A DNA stretch of 64,000 bases, from positions 87,242,016-87,306,015 of the forward strand of contig CM042160.1 in the NCBI GenBank assembly GCA_023376005.1. Direction: 5' to 3'. Origin of the DNA: Doryteuthis pealeii. Lineage: Eukaryota; Mollusca; Cephalopoda; Myopsida; Loliginidae. A model generated the notes under the pieces. It saw only the letters and a list, made by a program, of their open reading frames with translations, searched no databases and was not told where the DNA came from. Both the position numbers and the translations under genes were made by a program. This document shows, piece after piece, positions 32,390 through 43,879 of the stretch (positions are counted from its first letter, which is position 1; each line of letters opens with the position of its first letter).

Positions 32390-33100
32390 TATCCAACTGC
32401 CATTAAGGAGATGACCTATTGACAAAACCTTAACCTTTGCAATAAAACAATAATGTCCGAACGTTTGTTCCTAATCATTTGACACTTCTTGGCCAACCCA
32501 AGACATTACAACAAACTATAAACATTACAATCCTATCAGAACGGGCTTAGAATACGTCAGGGTTTCCCAACCCGGGGGTTCTGTCAAGATTCCAATGGAC
32601 GCGAGAAAACATTTGTTTATTTTTTTTGTTTTTAATTAATTTTTTTTTTTTTTGCTTATATAACTTCTAGTTTGCTGCAATATTTTTCTTTACCATGTTA
32701 TTAAAAATTAGGTATGGCCAAAGATTGCAAGGGGAGATAATCCGTTTTTAAATTTTTAAACAATTACGAAAAATCAGGGAATAGTTCAATTTTAATGAAA
32801 TGTTCACCTTTTTATTCATTAATGACTTATTTCTCTGAATTTTTGAGATGAGGTTTGATAATTAGTATTATTTGGATTATTAATACCAATTATTCTTATA
32901 ACGAATAGCTTATTTTATTTTTTAAATTTCCAAATAAATTTTTATCAATTCAGATTGTAAGGGGTTAAGAGGAATTTGCGGAAACTCTTATAATTCCCAG
33001 TAGGCAAGTAATTTCGGATGAAAGAAGACGAGAACAACAATTGAAAATAAAGAAACATATATTCAAAGGGTACAAAAAGATTACAAAACTTGTGGCGTTT
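32390..33100. other. No gene recognised
   Basis: AT-rich sequence; a short 'ggggagataat' motif common in molluscan non-coding DNA occurs at 32,730. Confidence 0.4.
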
Positions 33101-33109
33101 GCGGCAGAC

Positions 33110-33350
33110 TTATCTTGCTGAAAGTGAAGGTAAAAGGGCGCTGGATGACACCACTCACTGGTTGACTGCCCAACACAATAAGTACTGAGGGTGAGGTAGG
33201 TAAAAGGAGCGCTTGAAAAAACGACTCGCTGGTTTACTGTCCAACACGATAAGTGACTTTCGCCAGGGAATTTAATTTTGGCGCCAATATCGTATATTGG
33301 CGATTCGCCTCCTGGTGTCAGGGGGAGATGATTTAACTATTATTTTTTCC
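33110..33350 (+). repeat. Local duplication and LTR-like block
   Basis: Two copies of 'ggtaaaagggcgctggatga ... cactggttgactgcccaaca ... ataagt', about 75 bp apart. Then 'cgtatattggcgattcgcct' and 'gtcagggggagatgat', which match 31,045-31,110 in reverse (inside the 2.5-kb insertion). Confidence 0.5.
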
Positions 33351-34079
33351 GATAGGGTTTTTGACCTTTGGTTATTTGAATAAAAATATTTCAGTCCTTA
33401 ATTTTTACATTTCTCGAAAGATCAAATTGACTTAAAAATTTACTCATGAATTTTAAACGTCTGGAAGGTTGAATTCAATATTTTAACCATAGATCAAGCT
33501 TTATTTAATTTATCTAAAAAATATAAGTTTTAAAATGCGCAATTTTATGCAACATATTTTCCGAGATTTTCATATATTTGAAAAATTATTACTAACAATG
33601 GTATTTTCATTTATGGATCACTAACCGTATTGGAAAAAAAGTGCTCTCCCTTTATAACTCGGACTAAAAATACGCCTTATGTTTTTACTGTATGGTCTAC
33701 CATAGATTTTTTTACATATTTATACGCAGGAATGTACTACTTTTCTGTCACGTATACGGACTTATCTCCCTTACACCGTATAATTGCCCATGGCTACATA
33801 AATATATAAGAAGTATACTTTTTTTTTATGCTATAATTCATGTTTTTATACAGTTTTAATGCTGTAGAATTTTGTAATAGATAATGCTTATAATAATATA
33901 TATTTTGATTGTATAATGTTCCGCTAGAAATAATAAAATCTGGTATTTTTCGTTTAAAAGAAAAATGCGTAGACTGTGAATTCAGGGTCGTAATTTTTTG
34001 TTACCATAGTCTACTGTACAGATGTTAGTGGAGTATGAAATGAAGTCCTATGTATATATTTTTAATTTCTGGCACTGGG

Positions 34080-34360
34080 ATTAATACTTTTAATAAAAAT
34101 CACCCCCCCCCCAGCTGATTGAAAACTTGCAAAAAAAAAAAAAAAAAAAAAATAGGGTTAGGGTTGGGGTTTTAGGGGTTTTGGGCTCTGTTTTTTTTTG
34201 GAACCAGAAAAAAAAACAGAAACCACACATTTTGTAATAAAACTGTTAATTTTAACTAGGGGGGGGGTTTTTAGGGTTTTTTTTTCGAGCGCCCTAAGTT
34301 GGTTGTTGTTTTTTTTTTTTGTTCTTTTTTGTTTGTTTGTTTGCAAGTGACACCGCTTCG
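34080..34360. repeat. Degraded MITE related to 22,950-23,156
   Basis: Shares 'gggttagggttggggtttta'-type and 'ttgtaataaaactg / ttaattttaactaggggg' blocks. Ends not defined. G, T and A homopolymers surround it. Confidence 0.45.
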
Positions 34361-34379
34361 GCTACGGATTTCAATCGTA

Positions 34380-35780
34380 GCTGGGTTTTTTTTTTCAGCA
34401 GCCACCAGCTAGTGTTTTTTGAGGCAGGAGGCCGGGACGGTTCTCTGCGAAGAGTACCAAAACAAACTTATAAATGAATTTCTTTATTTCTATAAAAAGT
34501 ATTAATGCCAGTTGAGGAGAAATTAAGAATTGGACATAATTTCATATTCCACTAACATCTGTCCAGTAGACTGCTGAAAATTTACGCCGCTGAATTCATA
34601 GTCTACGAAAATTGTTGGGGGTGAATTTATTTATGGGAGATATTGTAATTTAAAAGAAAACAAAAAAAGTTGGCAATATTCCTCGTGCAAGACGGGAAGC
34701 AGTTCCGGGTTGAAAGTCGTCCGATAAATCAGGCAGTCTCCCAAGTTTATTACAATTACATTTTACGATTTCATCATTTTTTGACGTGTGAGATTTAAAC
34801 AATTTTGTGAAATATTGAAACGCTTAATGGTTAGTGACACAGCAAATTTTGATAGGAGTTAAACATGGCGTTACAATCAGGGAATTACGAATTTATTTTA
34901 TCGACGACTCTGGTAAGTTTTCTATTGAATATTAGATCAATGATCTTAGTAGTTAATTTGAAAATAGTAAGGAAAAATGAACAAATTTTACCCCAACTAT
35001 TAATAAAATAAACATATAACAGAATAAAAAGGATAAAAAAAAATGTTTTTATTAATTATCTATTTTTCATTTTCAAACACATTTTATTTTTCATTTTCAT
35101 TCAAGAAACACATTCATTTCAAATTTTTATTAAACGCATTTATTCTTAATTTTCATTTTACCAAATTTATATTTTGTTTTTATTAGACATATTTATTCTC
35201 AATTTTCATTAAACAAATTTATTTTTAGACAATTTTTATTATTTTATCTTTAATTAATTCGATTTGATTTTAATCTCATTAAAAACGCATTTTTCTTTTC
35301 TTTTAAAATATTGCCCTTAATTATTAAGGGGGAACAACTCTGAAATCAAGGGAGGCAACTTTACCCACTTTTCTTTTGTAATAACAGAAAGCTTATCGAT
35401 CTTAATAGAGAGACTAATTGGTGGAATTGAATATGTATTCATTCAAAGCATCACATTTTCACAATAATTCTCTATAAATTATTATCTACTAAATCTGTAA
35501 AAAAAATGACGTGATTAATCTACGTCAGTCGGTTATAAAGAAATTGATAAACTTGCTTTTATTTTTTCACTCAAGACTTTTATAAATTTTATAATTCATT
35601 TAGTGAGACTGGAGTTTGAACTCAATATTACAATATTCCAGTACCAGCACTTTAGCCACTACATCACTGGGACTTCTGTGAAACCATACAGTTCCTTATA
35701 TAAGAAACTGACTTTAAATAACCCAAGGGTTGATATGCAGTTAAACTAAACTCTAGATCGACACACCCTTTCTTCATTCA
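34380..35780. other. No gene recognised
   Basis: AT-rich. A short ATG frame at 34,865 does not extend and has a gtaagt-like donor at 34,914 (ctctggtaagttt), so a tiny 5' exon is possible but unsupported. The motif 'aagggaggcaactttaccc' near 35,350 is typical of molluscan repeats. Confidence 0.3.
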
Positions 35781-35786
35781 GAGATG

Positions 35787-36013
35787 CTGATAGGTACGCG
35801 TCCTGCATCCCAGTGTTTTTCTTTTTTCTTCCCTCACCATTTCAAGCTAACTGTAAATACATTTCAATAGTTTCTTAGAAACGAATTACACAGGATAGCT
35901 TACAAGGTAGGAGTTAGATGGCTTTAGTTGGGATCCATAAATTTTCCTGGGGACTAATTCAAAGCAAATATGTGCATCCCAGGACACACTAAATCAAAAA
36001 GCTATCACCATTA
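35787..36013 (-). mobile_element. DTM MITE, internally shortened
   Basis: 'cagagatgctgataggtacg' to 'aaaaagctatca'; the terminal bases on the right are eroded. Confidence 0.7.
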
Positions 36014-36117
36014 TATATATAATATAAAATTTTAAAATGTTGGAGTCATTCTTGATTGAAATGTAATAAAAACCAAAGTCAAACATTTTAAGTTAGATGA
36101 TATTTCAACTGATAAAG

Positions 36118-36231
36118 AGTTATAAGGTAGGAGATGGCTTTAGTTAGGACCCATAAAATTTCCCAGGGACTCATTCAAAGCAAATATGTGCATCCCAGGA
36201 CGTACTAAATCAAAAAGCTATCAGTATTACT
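36118..36231 (-). repeat. DTM fragment
   Basis: 'taaggtaggagatggcttta' to 'aagctatcagtattactg'; only the 5' half of the family. Confidence 0.65.
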
Positions 36232-36494
36232 GCCATCATTACTGTTATTTTGTTATTTTATTCAACTTAATATCATTTCTCTTCATCAACATACTCGCTT
36301 GATAATACTTTAACACTAGCAAACAGTGTAAAATCAGTAATAAAGAATTAAAATGGCTTAAAAATTTGCAACTAAAATCTCATGATCCTTTCTTTCACTG
36401 ATACCACTTTAACCACACCATCCATAATAAGCAAGACACTGTAGGAATTACATTATGGTAATCTGAACATTAGTTACATAAATTCCTAAACCGA

Positions 36495-37165
36495 AATGAA
36501 ACAAATCACCAATTAAAGCAGTGCAGTTGTCTGGAGGGTCTCAATTCTTCCTCTGATTTCCAGTTCCTCCAGTCTTTTTTCAAGTTTATTGGGACCGTTC
36601 CAAGTGCACCAACTACAATTGGTATCACTGTTACTCTCATATTCCACAGCTTTTTCAATTCTCTGGCAAGGTCCAGGTATTTATCCATCTTTTCATTTTC
36701 CTTCAGCTTCACCCTGTGATCTGCTGGAACTGCAAAGTCCACAAGTTGACATGTTTTCTTTTTTTTTGTTAATCAATACTAGGTCTGGTCTCCTGGGTGG
36801 GATAGGATGATCCGTTTTTATCTCAAAGAGCCAGAGAATTTTATGCATTTCATTCTCAAGAACAGATTCTGGTTTATGCATATACCATTTTATTGTATGG
36901 TCAAAATTTAATTTTTTGCATAATTCCCAGTGGATCACCTTCTCAACCCAGTGTGCCTAGCTTTCTATTCCCATTGTGCTAGTTTGCTACATTCACTTAA
37001 TACATGGTTTACAGTCACATCTCTGTAACCGCACAGTCTACATTTACTGTTTTGTTGAGTCTTATCTATTTTTGCTTTGATATAATTTGTTCTTATGGCT
37101 TTATTTTGTGCAGCAATTATTAGTGATTCCTTTTCTCTCTTGAGGTTTCCTCTTCTTAACCATGT
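36495..37165 (-). pseudogene. LINE C-terminus with zinc knuckle and restriction-like endonuclease fold
   Basis: Minus-strand frames give a zinc knuckle CRLCGYRDVTVNHVLSEC (C-x2-C-x8-H-x4-C), then IHWELCKKLNFDHTIKWYMH and RRPDLVLINKKK. These are followed by VDFAVPADHRVK-type sequence and DLARELKKLWNMRVTVIPIV. The PD...D...K arrangement suits the restriction-like endonuclease that nicks target DNA in R2-type LINEs, and I recall this block as a common LINE C-terminus in invertebrates. Stop codons and frame changes near 36,740 and 36,950 make it a relic. Confidence 0.75.
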
Positions 37166-37189
37166 CCAAGTCTTTTTATGTGCAACCTA

Positions 37190-37212
37190 TTATTATTATT
37201 ATTATTATCATT
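37190..37212. repeat. (TTA)n
   Basis: Trinucleotide tract upstream of the LINE relic. Confidence 0.85.
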
Positions 37213-37687
37213 AATTGTGGTGGTGTAGGCGATGGTACTTAACTTGTTATTGTTTAAACTAGATTTGGCACGCTAGCAAAATAGAATGTTATTTTTAAAA
37301 TTACAGAAAATAATCTATAATAATAACAATTAAATAACAACAATAAAAATAATTATAATAATAACAATAATAGTAATAATCGTTGTGGTTTATTACTTAA
37401 TTAATTAATGAAATAGAACTAAGTAATGATTTGTTTCATTTCGGTTTAGGAATTTATGTAACTAATGTTCAGATTACCTACATTATTTACTTGCCACAGT
37501 TATCTTATTTGATGCTAGGAGACATGAAAGGTAATTACCAGCCGTGTCTTCCGGTAGATACTAGGTGGAGTTGCAAGCAGCAATATAAAAGGAAAAGTTA
37601 AACTCTGTTTCATCTTCTATATACTCCATCAAACATTATACATTGGGTATATAAACGAGAGTGTAAGAGTGTTCAAAGAGAGTTCTT

Positions 37688-37689
<2 letters not shown>

Positions 37690-37724
<35 letters not shown>

Positions 37725-37760
37725 GAGAGAGAGAGAGAGAGATTAGAGAGAGACAGAGAC
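37690..37760. repeat. (GA)n
   Basis: Interrupted GA tract with the inserted unit 'gattagagagag'. Confidence 0.9.
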
Positions 37761-38454
37761 TTACTTGGTTACTTCATTTCTGCTTACTGCTTCCTCTTCT
37801 TCTTCTCTGGCTGACATTTCACCTAGTTGGGTTCTTCTATCTTCTAAGAGCTTCTTTTTCCTGGGATGATTTGGTCATTGCAATTAATTGAATTAACAAG
37901 ACATTTTTTTATCTTATCTAGCCCATATCACCGCGCGGATGAGAGCTCGACCTCAGCAGTGACACATCTGTCCTGCTTCAAAGTCCGGTTGAATCTGATT
38001 CTCTAAACTAATCTTGTTTCTCATGGTATGTGAAATTCACGCCTCTAGTTGTCAGGGTTACCAACAGTCACTGGTACATTTCCACTGGCCCCCATGAATT
38101 CAAAGTTAATGGCCCTTATTCTCACTACAGGGTTTGCCAACAATTCATGACACCATAAATTGTAACACATCTTCTATACTCAACAGTAATAACAGTGCAT
38201 ATCCTGTCTATGGACAGGGGTGCTTTTACCCCCCCCCTATCAACCACATTGTCACATGGCACAGAATATGCTAAACATATAAGTCTACATTTTCCTTTCT
38301 ACTTACTATTATATCAAAGACCTCAACACTATCTCCACCAAAAGACTATTTCCTATTAAGACATTTCTATCATACAACTCTCTATATTACTCATGTCATT
38401 CTAGTATTTATTCTTCCAAGTTTGCTCAGGTAATAAAATTGTTGTTGTTAACTC
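37761..38454. other. No gene recognised
   Basis: No supported exon or repeat family; ends near 'aataaaattgttgttgttaa'. Confidence 0.4.
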
Positions 38455-39215
38455 ATTTGGTTTAGTTTGTCTTGTTTTATGGCATATCAACCTCAGTGGG
38501 TCATTTAATGCTGACCAAGTTTTGAAATAAATTAATTCTTAATGGATACTCAATTTTTTTTTTATAAACTCATGTTTTTCTATTTAACCCTTAGATGTGA
38601 CCCTAACAGGTACTGTAATGTAGTAATATGGTCACGGTACCAAAAACGATATATGTTGTATAGCGGGGCTTGTCAATGTGCCTCCAAATTCACTGCACTA
38701 AAAAGGTATTTGTTACACAGCGGTTGTCTTGTCGATAAAAAAAGGTACGTGTGAGATATATAGTCACAAGGGTTTAGCTTTTATTTTCGGGCTCTTGTCG
38801 TGGCTCTGTTCGGAGAGGAGGAAAGGCAGAGAGAAAGAGAGAAAGGACACTGTTAAATTACTGTAATCCCACACTAGGGACCAGAGGCCCGTCCGAACTC
38901 TATGCTGCCGGAAAGCAAAAAGAGACCGATCTTGTTGTTTGTCATTCCTCGTCACCACGTGACTTCTGGTTCCGGTTAACACCGAAACTTCCGGTTGGCT
39001 TCCAATTCTCATCCGGGGGTCATACCTCAGTCAAATTACCGGCAAACCGTTGTGTCCACTACTCCCCTTTTTTAACCTTTACTTTCTCTTATTTCTTCTT
39101 CCTCTCTTTCTATAGCAGTCCGACCAAAACTCTGGACCTTCATAATCACGTTACAGTACTACCACTCTGGGTCAGAGTGTATCAGGGAGCAATGGTGATA
39201 AAGGCGGCATGCTAT
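38455..39215 (+). repeat. Repeat D split by a solo LTR
   Basis: 38,455-38,613 ends 'ccctaacaggtac'; 39,156-39,215 resumes 'gtactaccactctgggtcag'. Joined, it matches 5,036-5,075. Confidence 0.7.
38614..39155. mobile_element. Solo LTR, 542 bp
   Basis: Begins TGTAATG, ends CGTTACA (inverted ends TGTAA/TTACA), flanked by gtac (38,610-38,613 and 39,156-39,159). GC-richer than its surroundings. Contains 'accggcaaaccg', also present in the 2.5-kb insertion near 31,680. Overlapping frames are non-coding. Confidence 0.7.
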
Positions 39216-39323
39216 AAGACTTAGTGTTACTAATTTCAGTCTAGTTTACTAATTTCAAAAGACGGTCACTTACCTCCCATCACAATAAATATCAATAGAA
39301 TATGCTGACTGTATCCCCCACAG

Positions 39324-39638
39324 CAGAGTTTTTCAACTTTTCAACCAGTGTACCGTGAAGCTTCCGTGGGTGTGCCGTGAGTGTTGAGGAAGGTTGATCA
39401 TCCTCTTATATTTTTTTATTCTATTATTTTAATATTTTTTGTTTTAATTGATTAAAAATCTACCTTTAGAAATAAAATTATGTTGTTTTCTTTTACACTT
39501 GTAGCACATTTTCACTATTCCTTTTCTTTTAAAATTTAAATGATGAAATAATTATATGTTTATATATAGATGGTGTACCTCGATCAATTTACTGTCCAGC
39601 TCACTTTGCCATAAGATGAAAATAGTTGAAAAACTCTG
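39324..39638. mobile_element. hAT-like MITE, complete
   Basis: Inverted ends cagagtttttcaac / gttgaaaaactctg. Flanks ccccacag and ccctccag are a diverged 8-bp duplication. No transposase. Confidence 0.75.
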
Positions 39639-40101
39639 CCCTCCAGTGACATCTACTTACCTGTTTGGGATATATATATATATTATATTATTTTGTTGTT
39701 ACATGTTGTCTATATTGAATATTCATAAGTGCATTATTTATCTAAGTTAGTTGTTTGTCTTTCCTTACCAAATATTTGTTATGTTTTTAAGGGCCATTCT
39801 TTGGCCTTAAAGCAGAAGCGCTTATCCAGTGGAATTTGATCCTTGATAAAGAGTCCCTCGATAATGTGAATCCTTTGGTTACTAAAGTGTTCTCAGTTAC
39901 TGGTATAAAGGCCTTCAAGAGTATTGGTAAAGATCCTATGTCTGTCCATCCTCAAAGAGTGCAGTTTTAATTATGACCAATGTGTGTGTGGGGGGGTTAA
40001 GTATTCTATCAGGCCAGTAGTATTGCTAGTGATTGGTTACAAGAGTCAATCACGTGATCTTGGATAGTCTATAAATCTAGGTGGGTATTTAGAGCACATC
40101 T

Positions 40102-40677
40102 TATATCAGAATACTGTAGGCACCTCACGTGGTGTAATGGTTAGCAAGCTCGCTTCGCAAACCATTGTTAGTGAGTTCGATTCTCATTGGGAGCCCCATA
40201 CTTCTGGCCTTGTGCCATATCTAAGCTAAGCTTAGTAAATAACTATATCAGAATACTGTAGGCACCTCACGTGGTGTAATGGTTAGCAAGCTCGCTTCGC
40301 AAACCATTGTTAGTGAGTTCGATTCTCATTGGGTGCCCCATGCTTCTGGCCTTGTGCCATATCTAAGCTAAGCTTAGTAAATAACTATATCAGAATACTG
40401 TAGGCACCTCATGTGGTGTAATGGTTAGCAAGCTCGCTTCGCAAACCATTGTTAGTCAGTTCGATTCTCATTGGGAGCCCCATACTTCTTGCCTTGTGCC
40501 ATATCTAAGCTAAGCTTAGTAAATAACTATATCAGAATACTGTAGGCACCTCATGTGGTGTAATGGTTAGCAAGCTCGCTTCGCAAACCATTGTTAGTCA
40601 GTTCGATTCTCATTGGGAGCCCCATACTTCTTGCCTTGTGCCATATCTAAGCTAAGCTTAGTAAATAACTATATCAG
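40102..40677 (+). repeat. 142-bp tandem array of SINE-A (4 units)
   Basis: 'tatatcagaatactgtaggc' recurs at 40,102, 40,244, 40,386, 40,528 and 40,670, exactly 142 bp apart. Each unit holds a tRNA-like sequence with 'gtggtgtaatggttagc' (A-box-like), 'gagttcgattctcattggg' (B-box-like) and an acceptor-like ggcacct/gggtgcc pair in unit 2. The anticodon arm does not pair, so these are SINE-derived rather than tRNA genes. Confidence 0.9.
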
Positions 40678-40779
40678 AATACCGCCAACAATATTCAGTG
40701 TTAGTGTGTCCATGGATTCACCCATGTTACACAGCTCTTTATTCTTATTATACTTATCTTCTTCTATGCTGGTAGGATC

Positions 40780-42085
40780 CTTCTGGTGGTCTTCTCTCTT
40801 CTTGGATTGGTTTCAGGTTATCTTGGGTGTTTTTTTTTTGCATGTCCTTATCTGTTAATTCTTATTTATGATCACAAAGACAGGGTTTAATTTCAACGTC
40901 TTTATTTTATCCCAAGATTCCATAACCATTACGCACTGGAGAGGGTTTCTCAGACAGATGCCATTCCCATGCATCCCAGTCGCCTAATTCACTCTCACTA
41001 AAGGTGTAAGCGTTTTATCACAGATTGTCCAGGTCAATAAGAGGTCAAAGCCTGTCACTTAAACTACTTGTTATTTTCCATGACTCTTCTTCTAACAAAT
41101 GATCAGTTAAGTTTTGAATTCAAATATTTTTACACTTCCTTACAAAATGAATAGGCTGCCATCCATAATGTAACATTTGCATATAAAGTTCATACATTAA
41201 ATGCAGGTTTCATCCCAAATCATTTGAATATCAAGGATATCAATGTTATATTCCTACTGGCAAGGAATGTATATATTTTAATTTTCAGATTGTTAAATAG
41301 CTGCATTCTAATTCTTGTTATTATCTTCTATGATGGGGTGGGGGTTGATTTGAGTTGTTCTTCTGGGTTTTTATGTCTTCTTGGGTGTTAGTTTATTTTC
41401 GATGTCTTTATTTTTCACAAGAATCTATAACCGCACGCGTGGAGAAATAGTCATTACATGTCTGTTTGGACAATTCATTTTCCAGAAATAGTCAGCCATC
41501 ATATTTACATCTCATCTGACCTGATACGGTTCCTCCATGACCTTCAAATTTTGGTAGAATCTTTTCCCTTGCTCATCACTGACCTCACCAACATTTCCTG
41601 GGAAGTTAACAATGTGGCTCAGCGCTATCTTATTCTAATTATTATTATTTTCTATTTTTATGTTGGGTTGATTTGAGTTCTTCATCTGAGTCTTCTAGCT
41701 TCTTGGTTTGGCTTGGGTTTATCTTGGGTTTGTCTTCATCTCTGTGTCCACTTCTTGTTCTTATTGATGAACAAAAAGACTTAAGTGTATTTTTGATGTC
41801 TTTATTTTTCCCCCCAAGGGATCATTAACCATCACATGACTCAGTTAATTGCCGTGTTTTACTTTGTCCAAAGCTAAGCATTTTCCCACCGATTTCAGTC
41901 ATGTGATATCCTAAACGAATCAGAACATCTCTTATAGATCAATACGGGGTACGGGGGTGGGGGGTGTCAAAGGTTGTCAGTTAAATTACTGGTTATTTTC
42001 CATGATTAACAAATGACAAGTTAACTTTTGATTTCAAATATTTCTACATTTCCTTATACAATGAATAAACTACAATGCATTGTAT
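40780..42085 (+). repeat. Local duplications of an unclassified repeat
   Basis: 'gatgtctttatttt' blocks at 40,890, 41,398 and 41,790. 'ttattttccatga' with 'acaaatga' and 'caaatattt' recurs at 41,072 and 41,990. 'cttcttgg' introductions precede each. Three diverged copies in 1.3 kb. Confidence 0.6.
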
Positions 42086-42189
42086 AAGACTAATGTATTA
42101 TAAGAATTTAAGATTACAGCAAGTCTAAAAGACCAGGCGTCTAACAGACAAGGTTGGTGAAACACGTGCTATACAGCTGAGTGGCTCAA

Positions 42190-42322
42190 TATGGCTGCAG
42201 AACAATGACGTCTTTGTCATCATGCACCAGAGAATGCAGATGGAAATTTCCCTTGCAATGTGTGTAACCGCATCTTCAAGTCCAGAATTGGACTAATTAG
42301 CCATCAAAAAATCCATTGATCA
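42190..42322 (+). pseudogene. LINE C-terminal zinc-finger end
   Basis: Encodes HAPENADGNFPCNVCNRIF, then KSRIGLISHQKIH and a stop. This is the C2H2 finger that closes the protein of a common invertebrate LINE family. Upstream sequence is frameshifted. Confidence 0.7.
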
Positions 42323-42956
42323 TAACTAATCAACATGTTAGGTTATCGTTGTCTGCAACGAACTGCTAGAAAAAGGGAAGCATTGGTTATAAACTAATAT
42401 CCATTATTTTTACAAGATTATATGATGAGTTTTTGTTTGTAAATAATTTTTTCCTAAAACTCTGTATATTAGATAAAGCTAAATATATATTAAAATAAAT
42501 CAAACTATATATAGCTATCATAGCTTTATTTGTGAAAAGCAGTGTTCCCAGTTGAAAACAGTTTTGGGAAGAGAAGCAGCAGCTGAATGCAGGAGCCCTG
42601 AACTAATGTCAACAGAGAGTCTAACTGTTGGGATGAAATGGTGGAGTCTTTTTTCTTATGTAGACTCTGCCTCTTTGATCAATCATAAGCAGGTTCTACT
42701 TGACCCGTTCTAAAAGAAAGATCTTGGTCACATTCCAATTGATCTTCTTAGAATAGAGCAGGCCAACTCATATTGTTAGACAAGCAAATTAACAACCATT
42801 ATGGATAGATATCATCATCATCTTCTCCTGATAGATTTAATCCTAGACAATATTTTTAAAAAAGAATATGACAAACTTGTGCGCAGGTTATTTCAGATCT
42901 ACAAACATTAAATCTTACAGAAAAAATAACTTTATCTTTTTTTTTTCTTCTTTTAA

Positions 42957-43333
42957 TCCTTTCACTGGTCTATCAGTTGAATTTCATTTTAAGAGTTAAA
43001 ATGTACTCAAAACAGAATTTTGCATATTAAAAACTTTGAAAAAAAAAAAAATTGTTAATGAAAGGGTTAAATATAGAGCTCATCTGTAAATGGCTAGCAG
43101 CACAAAGTGGAAGAGAAAAAAAAAAAAAAAAAAAAAAAAGGAAAATTTATGAAAAAAATTTTTTTTTTTTTTCCAAAATTGCTAACATTTTCAGTCTGAC
43201 CGAAAAGGTTAAAGATAGAGCTTATCTGTAAAAGGCTAGCAAATATTAATAAAAACAAATTTTTAAAAAATTCTCCTGAATTTTTTTCTTTCTTAATTGC
43301 TATCAATTTCAGTCTGACTTGATAGTGAAAGGG
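42957..43333. mobile_element. piggyBac-like MITE with TTAA flanks
   Basis: Left end ttaa then tcctttcac; right end gtgaaaggg then ttaa (42,953-42,956 and 43,334-43,337). Internal copies of 'gaaagggttaa' suggest internal duplication. Poly-A and poly-T runs inside. Confidence 0.55.
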
Positions 43334-43561
43334 TTAAGACATAAAAACAGACAAAAGTAAGAAAAAAAGAAAAGCAAAACAAGTTTTAATCTTTAACATA
43401 TTTCTTTATCTTTGGCATTATTCCAGCAGTTCAATATAGAGTTGGACCTAACAAATGATCCTGCTTCTGTGTGCTTGGTCCTTTGGTTTTTTTGAAATCT
43501 TTTTTTTTTTTTAAATTCTTTTTCAAATTTTACCTACCATATAAATAATGCTCCAAACTGT

Positions 43562-43879
43562 TTGTATGCTAGTCATACTTTGGCCAGGGACACAACAGAC
43601 TGGCCCGAAAGGCCATTCTGTAGTGGACCCACAAGATGCCTGCCATGTGGGAAGTGGGGGAAAAAAAGGGGAGGTCAACAGGCAGAAAGATACCTACCCC
43701 CGGGCCAAAATGTAGCAGCTATAAAAAGAGAGACAGACAGACAACAGGTCACGTCTACAACACAACAAGAGAAGATAGAACATTCTAGATATACAGGTTG
43801 CACTTTGGAGGACAAAGACAATAATAACAATCTAAGAACAGCCAATGTGGAGGTAGTAGCTGTAGAGACTATCGACTGA
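43562..43879 (+). other. 105-codon frame of uncertain status
   Basis: An ATG frame in a locally GC-richer patch (DTTDWPERPFCSGPTRC...). It has no recognisable domain, no splice context and no upstream promoter signal, and the complementary strand is also open for 75 codons. More likely chance than gene. Confidence 0.2.

Noticed and set aside
34865..34915. Tiny 5' exon with ATG and gtaagt donor
   Set aside because: Single short frame with no partner exon found; coincidence cannot be excluded.
40130..40205. Functional tRNA gene
   Set aside because: A- and B-box-like sequences are present but the anticodon arm does not pair, and the unit repeats with a SINE tail.
40102..40677. CRISPR-like array
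   Set aside because: Units are contiguous 142-bp repeats without unique spacers, in animal DNA.
43562..43879. Host gene of 105 codons
   Set aside because: Both strands are open, with no motif and no splice or promoter evidence.
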